Assembly (NCBI GenBank): GCA_050999295.1
Contig: JBPCPI010000156.1
Location: forward strand, 1 to 10,241
DNA from: JACCQS01 sp050999295
GTDB lineage: Bacteria; Actinomycetota; Actinomycetes; Mycobacteriales; Geodermatophilaceae
Reading direction: 5' to 3'
DNA: 10,241 nt
The notes under the pieces are model-generated. The model made no database searches and was not told where the DNA came from. It worked only from the letters and a program-made list of their open reading frames with translations. Position numbers and translations under genes: made by a program. Positions 6,747 to 10,241 of this stretch are shown one piece after another. Every line of letters begins with the position of its first letter. Positions within the stretch are counted from its first letter, which is position 1.

Positions 6747-7061
6747 ATGCGTGGTACACCGTGGACCAGGGAAGAAGCCGAGGTGCTTCTGGAGAGCCTG
6801 GTCGGACCGATCAGGACGATTCCGTTCAAGTACGGGTGGGTCGCGGTGCCGACGAAAACCGAGGGGGATCGCGCGCAAGGAAGGCATTCTCTGGGGCCGG
6901 AGACGTATGTGTTCGACAAAGAGGCGTATGTCATCGACAAAGACTCCCGAGTGATCACCGCCCATGCGGCCGTAGCGGCACCGATCATCGCCAAGGAGTA
7001 CACGCGGGCTCGCCGGCAGGGCATGATCCGCGGCCACCGGATCTGGCCGGCTGAGGCCTGA
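6747..7061 (+). CDS. Hypothetical protein, 104 aa, downstream of guaA
   Basis: I do not recognise this gene with confidence. It is preceded by a strong ribosome-binding site AGGAAGGA (6733-6740) six bases before ATG, and codon third positions keep the local G/C bias less strongly than the neighbours. The protein has no signal peptide or membrane segment: an N-terminal helix-like part (TREEAEVLLESLVGP), a beta-rich middle with FKYGWVAVPT, then an imperfect duplication T53-E59/A60-D66 (YVFDKEA, YVIDKDS), and a C-terminal helical part IAKEYTRARRQG. The central VDK/IDK-type strand pattern faintly recalls Imm35/YrhB-like immunity proteins, but this is too weak for a name. It starts 63 bp after guaA and 52 bp before the LURP-one gene, so cotranscription with either is possible. 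Confidence 0.75.
   Translation: MRGTPWTREEAEVLLESLVGPIRTIPFKYGWVAVPTKTEGDRAQGRHSLGPETYVFDKEAYVIDKDSRVITAHAAVAAPIIAKEYTRARRQGMIRGHRIWPAEA
6903..6944 (+). repeat. Imperfect 21-bp tandem duplication in the 104-aa gene
   Basis: Units 6903-6923 and 6924-6944 encode T-Y-V-F-D-K-E and A-Y-V-I-D-K-D. They share the TATGT and TCGACAAAGA runs in register, with five of the 21 positions different. It could be a duplicated beta strand or a chance hydrophobic/charged alternation; the DNA-level similarity favours duplication. Confidence 0.6.
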
Positions 7062-7100
7062 ACTCATTATGAAGAAAATGACACGGGTGAGATTGGGATG

Positions 7101-7105
7101 AGGAG
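7101..7105 (+). promoter_or_regulatory. Shine-Dalgarno that sets the LURP-one gene start
   Basis: AGGAG lies eight bases before the ATG at 7114. A GTG at 7105 in the same frame overlaps this site and is therefore unlikely to be the start; an ATG at 7120 is a further possibility. The stretch just upstream (7061-7080) is AT-rich for this DNA and contains CATTAT at 7065-7070, a possible -10 box without a good -35 partner. Confidence 0.5.
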
Positions 7106-7113
7106 TGCGGAAG

Positions 7114-7803
7114 ATGTCGATGCCACCGCCCTACGAACAGCCGTACGAGCATGATCCACCGCCGTACCAGCAACAACCGTCGCCGTACCAGCAGGGATCA
7201 CCGCCGCAGCCGGGCGTGATGTATGTGCCGCGGTTCTTCGTCCGGCAGCGGATCACGGAGATGGTCAACCGCTACGAGATCCGCGCCGCGAACCCCGACG
7301 GCAGCGAGGGCGGACTGCTTGCCCTCGCCGAGCAGAAGCGGATGAAGCTCAAGGAGGAGGTCGTCTTCTTCGCCGACGAGGGCAAGAGTCGCCCGGCCTT
7401 CTCGTTCAAGGCCCGGCAACGCCTGGACGTGCACGCCCAGCACGACGTCTTCGACGAGCGCGGGGTCGCCCTCGGCATGTTCAGCAAGGAGTTCGGCGCG
7501 AGCTTGCTGCGCTCGACCTGGCAGCTGTCCGCGCCCGGCGTGGAGGCGCTCGGTCAGGAACGCCGTCCGCTCATCGCCATCCTGCGCCGGATCTGGACGC
7601 TCATTCCCTACCTCGGGGACGTCTGGGTGCCGTTCGTCTTCCATTTCGACTTCGTGGACAAGGCGACCAATCAACCGGTGTTGATCAGTGAGCGACAGAA
7701 GGCCATTCGAGATCGGTACACCGTGACCGTGCCCGATCAGCGGCTGGATTTCCGGGTCGCCGCCGCGATGGCAGTCGCCCTGGACGCGCTGCAGAGCCGC
7801 TGA
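7114..7803 (+). CDS. LURP-one-related / Tubby C-terminal-like protein with PPxY-rich N-terminus
   Basis: 229 residues from ATG 7114. Residues 1-35 are a Pro/Tyr/Gln-rich, probably disordered tail with repeated PPY and SPY motifs. From about residue 40 the LURP-one/YxjI type of beta-barrel is suggested: RFFVRQRITEMVNRYEIRAA, EVVFFADEGKSRPAFSFKARQ, LDVHAQHDVFDERGVALGMFSKEFGA (104-129), then a hydrophobic stretch with tryptophans (IWTLIPYLGDVWVPFVFHFDFVD, 160-182) and a terminal hydrophobic helix (RVAAAMAVALDALQ), which resembles the central helix of Tubby-like folds. No signal peptide. Related phospholipid scramblases also combine a proline-rich N-terminus with this fold, so a membrane-associated role is a reasonable inference, not a demonstration. 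Its stop codon directly abuts the stop codon of the convergent gene at 7804. Confidence 0.8.
   Translation: MSMPPPYEQPYEHDPPPYQQQPSPYQQGSPPQPGVMYVPRFFVRQRITEMVNRYEIRAANPDGSEGGLLALAEQKRMKLKEEVVFFADEGKSRPAFSFKARQRLDVHAQHDVFDERGVALGMFSKEFGASLLRSTWQLSAPGVEALGQERRPLIAILRRIWTLIPYLGDVWVPFVFHFDFVDKATNQPVLISERQKAIRDRYTVTVPDQRLDFRVAAAMAVALDALQSR
7161..7193 (+). repeat. Short direct repeats (21-bp period) encoding PPY/SPY tail
   Basis: GCCGTACCAGCA occurs at 7161-7172 and again 21 bp later at 7182-7193, in frame, and encodes the P-Y-Q-Q core of the N-terminal tail. It adds to the repeated PY motifs at the protein's beginning. Confidence 0.6.
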
Positions 7804-8073
7804 TCAGCGGTAGGGATCCTGGTCCCAGGCGTGCAGCTCCGGCGACGCGGGCTCTGCTGTGGAGTTGGGTTGCTGGTCCCTGCGACCGCGCAGTTCGCTG
7901 ACGAGCAGGGCCACCCCGGCCACGATCAGGATCACCCACAGCGGCGCTGCGCCGATCTCCGGCAGGTCCAGAGTTCCGATGGTCAGCGAGATGACGCTGA
8001 AGAGCACGAAGATCGCACCGGCGACGAGCGCGACGAAGTCGGCGCCGCTTGGGCGGTTCTGGTCAGCCGACAC
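7804..8073 (-). CDS. Small two-TM membrane protein downstream of pspC
   Basis: 89 residues with two clear hydrophobic segments, about residues 12-33 (FVALVAGAIFVLFSVISL) and 43-60 (APLWVILIVAGVALLVSE), followed by a basic RGRR and an acidic, Pro-containing tail ending in DQDPYR. The short loop LDLPEIG lies between them. By the positive-inside rule the basic tail is probably cytoplasmic, so both ends would be inside. It starts with GTG at 8073 and overlaps the end of the upstream PspC-like gene by 11 bp; GGAG seven bases before the GTG is inside that gene, which indicates translational coupling. Small proteins of this kind often follow PspC/LiaF genes in actinomycetes; the function is unknown, and an accessory role in envelope stress is inferred from context only. 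Confidence 0.8.
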   Translation of the reverse strand: MSADQNRPSGADFVALVAGAIFVLFSVISLTIGTLDLPEIGAAPLWVILIVAGVALLVSELRGRRDQQPNSTAEPASPELHAWDQDPYR

Positions 8074-9211
8074 GGGTCATCTCCGCGTTTCCGAACCGGA
8101 CGTCGACGTCGAGGATCAGTTCAGGATCGTCCTCTCCCGCGGTGGGTTCATCGCCGACCCCCGGGTAGTAGCCATCGAGGTATTCCCGGTCCCCGAAAGC
8201 CGAGACCGAGCCGAACGTGGCATCACCGTAGAGCCGCACGTCGGTGTCCCGAGGCACGAGAATCTCGAAGTTGCCCATCGTGACATCGATCTGGATCTCG
8301 GTCGGGTCCTCGGCGCTGAACTGCAGGTCCGACAGGTCGAGAGTGCTCTGGCCCATGAGCACCTGGTAGGTGTCTCGGACCTGTTCTGCAGAGACCGGAC
8401 GATAGGTGCGTTCGCCGAAGGACGCCTCGTCGAAGCCGCCGCGTGAGTCGACCGCCGAGGTGAAGAACAGACCGAGGGACAGGATCAGGCCCAGCATGAT
8501 CAGACCACCCTTGCTGCGCCGCCATGGCCCGAAGGCCGTCACCAGCAGCGCGATCCCGACCGTGGCGACGGCGATGGCGAAGTAGGTCGACGGGTCGAGT
8601 GACCAGTCGCCGTACCGCTCGCCGAGTGCAATGACCCCCACGCCGATGAGCAGGACCGCCAGGGTCACGCCAGGGATCGGGGAACGCGGACCCTTGGGCG
8701 CAGGCGGAGACGCGGGCCGGCCGTACGCCGAACTCGCTTCCCCTGCCGGGTCGTAGCCGCCGTCGCCAGGACGACCAGTGCCGCCTCGAGACCAGATCTG
8801 CTGTCCGTCGTCGCGCGGCATGAGTACGGCGAGCGCGAGATAGAGCAGGATGCCGGTTCCGGCGGCGAACACGAGGGCGACGAAGCCGACCCGGAAGAGG
8901 ATCGGATCCACACCGGTGTGCCTGCCCAGCCCGCCGCAGACGCCGGTGAGCACCCGGTCGGAGGAACTGCGCTGCAGGCGGGAGGCCGTACGACGCGGTG
9001 GGGGCTGGTCATATCCCGGGGGTGGACCGCCCGGGGGGCCCCAGGATGCTCCCGAGGACCGCCCCGGCCCGGCGGCCGGCATCTCGGACGTCGTGGAGCC
9101 GACGGACTGGGCGGGCTCGGCGACCTGGGCGGGCTCGGCGAAGTCGGATGACTCCGCGGGCTGCTCGGGCCGGTCTGGCTCGACGGGTGGTTCCGGTGGG
9201 TTCGTGGTCAT
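8063..9211 (-). CDS. PspC-domain membrane protein with C-terminal LiaF-like (toastrack) domain
   Basis: 382-residue integral membrane protein of the phage-shock/envelope-stress type. Residues 1-75 are a Pro/Gly/Glu-rich cytoplasmic tail without motifs except a tandem AEPAQ duplication. The PspC domain follows at about 77-134: RLQRSSSDRVLTGVCGGLGR, then VDPILFRVGFVALVFAAGTG and LLYLALAVLMPRD. After a low-complexity linker come three more hydrophobic segments at about 181-197, 210-228 and 237-254, and an extracytoplasmic beta-rich domain (268-382) with TLDLSDLQF, IQIDVTMGNFEILVPRDTDV and VRFGNAEMTRVG, the strand pattern of LiaF/toastrack C-domains. ATG at 9211 has no clear Shine-Dalgarno. Divergent from a kinase that also has a PspC domain, so a shared stress signal and regulation by that kinase are likely. 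Confidence 0.9.
   Translation of the reverse strand: MTTNPPEPPVEPDRPEQPAESSDFAEPAQVAEPAQSVGSTTSEMPAAGPGRSSGASWGPPGGPPPGYDQPPPRRTASRLQRSSSDRVLTGVCGGLGRHTGVDPILFRVGFVALVFAAGTGILLYLALAVLMPRDDGQQIWSRGGTGRPGDGGYDPAGEASSAYGRPASPPAPKGPRSPIPGVTLAVLLIGVGVIALGERYGDWSLDPSTYFAIAVATVGIALLVTAFGPWRRSKGGLIMLGLILSLGLFFTSAVDSRGGFDEASFGERTYRPVSAEQVRDTYQVLMGQSTLDLSDLQFSAEDPTEIQIDVTMGNFEILVPRDTDVRLYGDATFGSVSAFGDREYLDGYYPGVGDEPTAGEDDPELILDVDVRFGNAEMTRVG
9107..9142 (-). repeat. 18-bp tandem duplication in the N-terminal tail of the PspC-like gene
   Basis: Units 9107-9124 and 9125-9142 match at 17 of 18 bases and encode the duplicated A-E-P-A-Q segment (residues 25-36: AEPAQVAEPAQS and flanks) in the disordered N-terminal tail. 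Confidence 0.9.
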
Positions 9212-9344
9212 GCCGATAATCGTGCGCGCAGCCGTGGCTCATCGGTATCGGGTAGCACCCTGAGCAGCACCCCCAATCTGGCTGGCTCTGCCCTCGGGGG
9301 GTCACCGGATGGCCGCCGGGGTCGCGGCATGTGACGATCGGGAG
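9212..9344. promoter_or_regulatory. Divergent intergenic region, PspC-like gene / PspC kinase
   Basis: About 130 bp separate the two divergent starts and should contain both promoters and any binding site for the cognate response regulator. A short inverted repeat CGAT-A-ATCG lies at 9214-9222, only three bases from the PspC-like start codon, and the string AGCACCC occurs twice (near 9254 and 9266). GGGGGG at 9296-9301 could be a ribosome-binding site for an upstream ATG at 9309. No convincing -35/-10 pair was found. Confidence 0.4.
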
Positions 9345-10241
9345 GTGACAACCGCCGCACCGGTACGGCCACCGCTCGTCCGGACCCATGACGATCGCCT
9401 CGTCTCCGGGGTCTGTGCCGCGGTCGCGCGTCATCTGCGGCTGGACCCTGTGATCGTCCGTGGACTGTTCGTCGCGTTGGCGTTCACTGGCATCGGTGTG
9501 CTGGTTTACGCGCTCCTCTGGGTATTCCTGCCGCAGGCGGAGACCGTCGAGCTGTCCGATGCGCCGGCGCAGCGACGAGCGGCAGGGGAAGCCGGGCGCA
9601 GCGTGAGCCTGGATGCCCTGCGGGACAAGCCGTCGCTGGCAATCCTCTTAATCGGCGTCGGCGGGGCCTTGCTGCTGACCCAGGTAGGTCCCTTCGGTCA
9701 GGTACAGGTGCTCTGGCCGCTGATCATCGTCGGCGTGGGCCTGGCTCTGATCTGGCGACAGGTCGACGACCGCGACCTGCTGAGTCGGCGGAGCCTGCGC
9801 TGGCGCTTGGCGGCCGGCGCGCTGGTCACCGTCGTCGGGCTAGTCACAGTGCTCACCACGCTGAACCTGCTCGAGGTCACCTGGCAGAGCTTCGCCGCGA
9901 CATTGCTGATCCTCGGTGGCGTCGGACTGGCGACCGCACCGTGGTGGCGACGACTCGTGGCCGAACGCAGCTCAGAGCGCCGGGCTCGGATCCGGGTGGA
10001 AGAACGCGCCGAAGTGGCGGCGCACCTACATGATTCAGTGCTGCAGACCCTTGCGCTGATTCAACGGCATGCCGATTCCCCGCGCGAGGTCAACCGGCTG
10101 GCTCGCGCGCAGGAACGGGAGTTGCGCTCCTGGCTCTACGGGCACGCCGGGGATGACACGGCCAGCTTCGGAGGCGCGCTGGAGCGCGCAGTAGCCGAGA
10201 TCGAGGCCTCCTACGACGTTCAGGTCCAATCAGTTGTGGTC
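9345..10241 (+). CDS. PspC-domain sensor histidine kinase (DesK/NarL class), 3' end outside window
   Basis: 299 residues visible; the gene continues past the window. An N-terminal PspC domain (about 8-65: LVRTHDDRLVSGVCAAVARH, LDPVIVRGLFVALAFTG, VLVYALLWVFLPQ) precedes four predicted membrane helices (98-112, 121-137, 155-172, 183-199). A coiled, Arg/Glu-rich linker leads to the HisKA_3 dimerisation helix with the phosphoacceptor H229 in AHLHDSVLQTLALIQRHA, then the W-L-Y-G segment typical of this family before the ATPase domain, which lies largely outside. Such kinases normally pair with a LuxR/NarL-type response regulator encoded immediately downstream. The start is uncertain: GTG 9345 has GGGAG touching it, while the in-frame ATG at 9309 (twelve more residues) has a GGGGGG seven bases upstream. 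Residue numbers here use 9345. Confidence 0.92.
   Translation, partial: MTTAAPVRPPLVRTHDDRLVSGVCAAVARHLRLDPVIVRGLFVALAFTGIGVLVYALLWVFLPQAETVELSDAPAQRRAAGEAGRSVSLDALRDKPSLAILLIGVGGALLLTQVGPFGQVQVLWPLIIVGVGLALIWRQVDDRDLLSRRSLRWRLAAGALVTVVGLVTVLTTLNLLEVTWQSFAATLLILGGVGLATAPWWRRLVAERSSERRARIRVEERAEVAAHLHDSVLQTLALIQRHADSPREVNRLARAQERELRSWLYGHAGDDTASFGGALERAVAEIEASYDVQVQSVVV

Noticed and set aside
9216..9221. GATTAT as a -10 box for a leaderless pspC-like transcript
   Set aside because: It lies too close to the ATG at 9211 (four bases) and no -35 element is found at proper spacing.

Overview
The window is high-GC chromosomal DNA from an actinomycete. The evidence is strong third-position G/C bias, frequent GTG starts, and a gene order matching the actinobacterial guanine-nucleotide neighbourhood: a GroEL paralogue with a His-rich tail, a DUF5319 gene divergent from guaB, then guaB-guaB3-guaA. 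The layout recalls the Mycobacterium tuberculosis Rv3410c-Rv3417c region, but the proteins diverge enough, and the rest of the order differs enough, that I do not assign a genus.

Layout. (1) 1-1426 (+): the 3' part of a groEL gene, whose beginning lies before the window; it has an altered phosphate-binding motif and a His-rich C-terminus. (2) 1463-2331 (-): a small VOC/glyoxalase-fold protein and a DUF5319 protein, co-directional and convergent with groEL. (3) 2444-6683 (+): a tightly packed guanine operon, guaB (IMP dehydrogenase), guaB3 (CBS-less IMPDH paralogue) and guaA (GMP synthetase), joined by 1-nt and 4-nt overlaps. (4) 6747-7803 (+): an unrecognised 104-aa protein and a LURP-one/Tubby-like protein with a PPxY-rich N-terminus. 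(5) 7804-9211 (-): a PspC/LiaF-like membrane protein followed by an overlapping two-TM small protein. (6) 9345-10241 (+): the 5' part of a PspC-domain histidine kinase (DesK/NarL class) that runs off the end of the window.

How they work together. GuaB and GuaA catalyse the two steps IMP to XMP to GMP; GuaB3 sits between them but lacks the catalytic cysteine in its loop, so its role is unclear. The divergent PspC membrane protein and PspC sensor kinase look like a cell-envelope stress module in which a response regulator probably follows outside the window.

Most of the window is ordinary conserved actinobacterial housekeeping and envelope-stress sequence. I see no mobile element, CRISPR array, RNA gene or clearly new defence-type system. 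The points worth a second look are the GroEL pocket substitutions, the GuaB3 active-site loss with an in-frame triplicated insertion, the recurrence of in-frame 18-21 bp tandem duplications in five separate genes, and the unknown gene after guaA.
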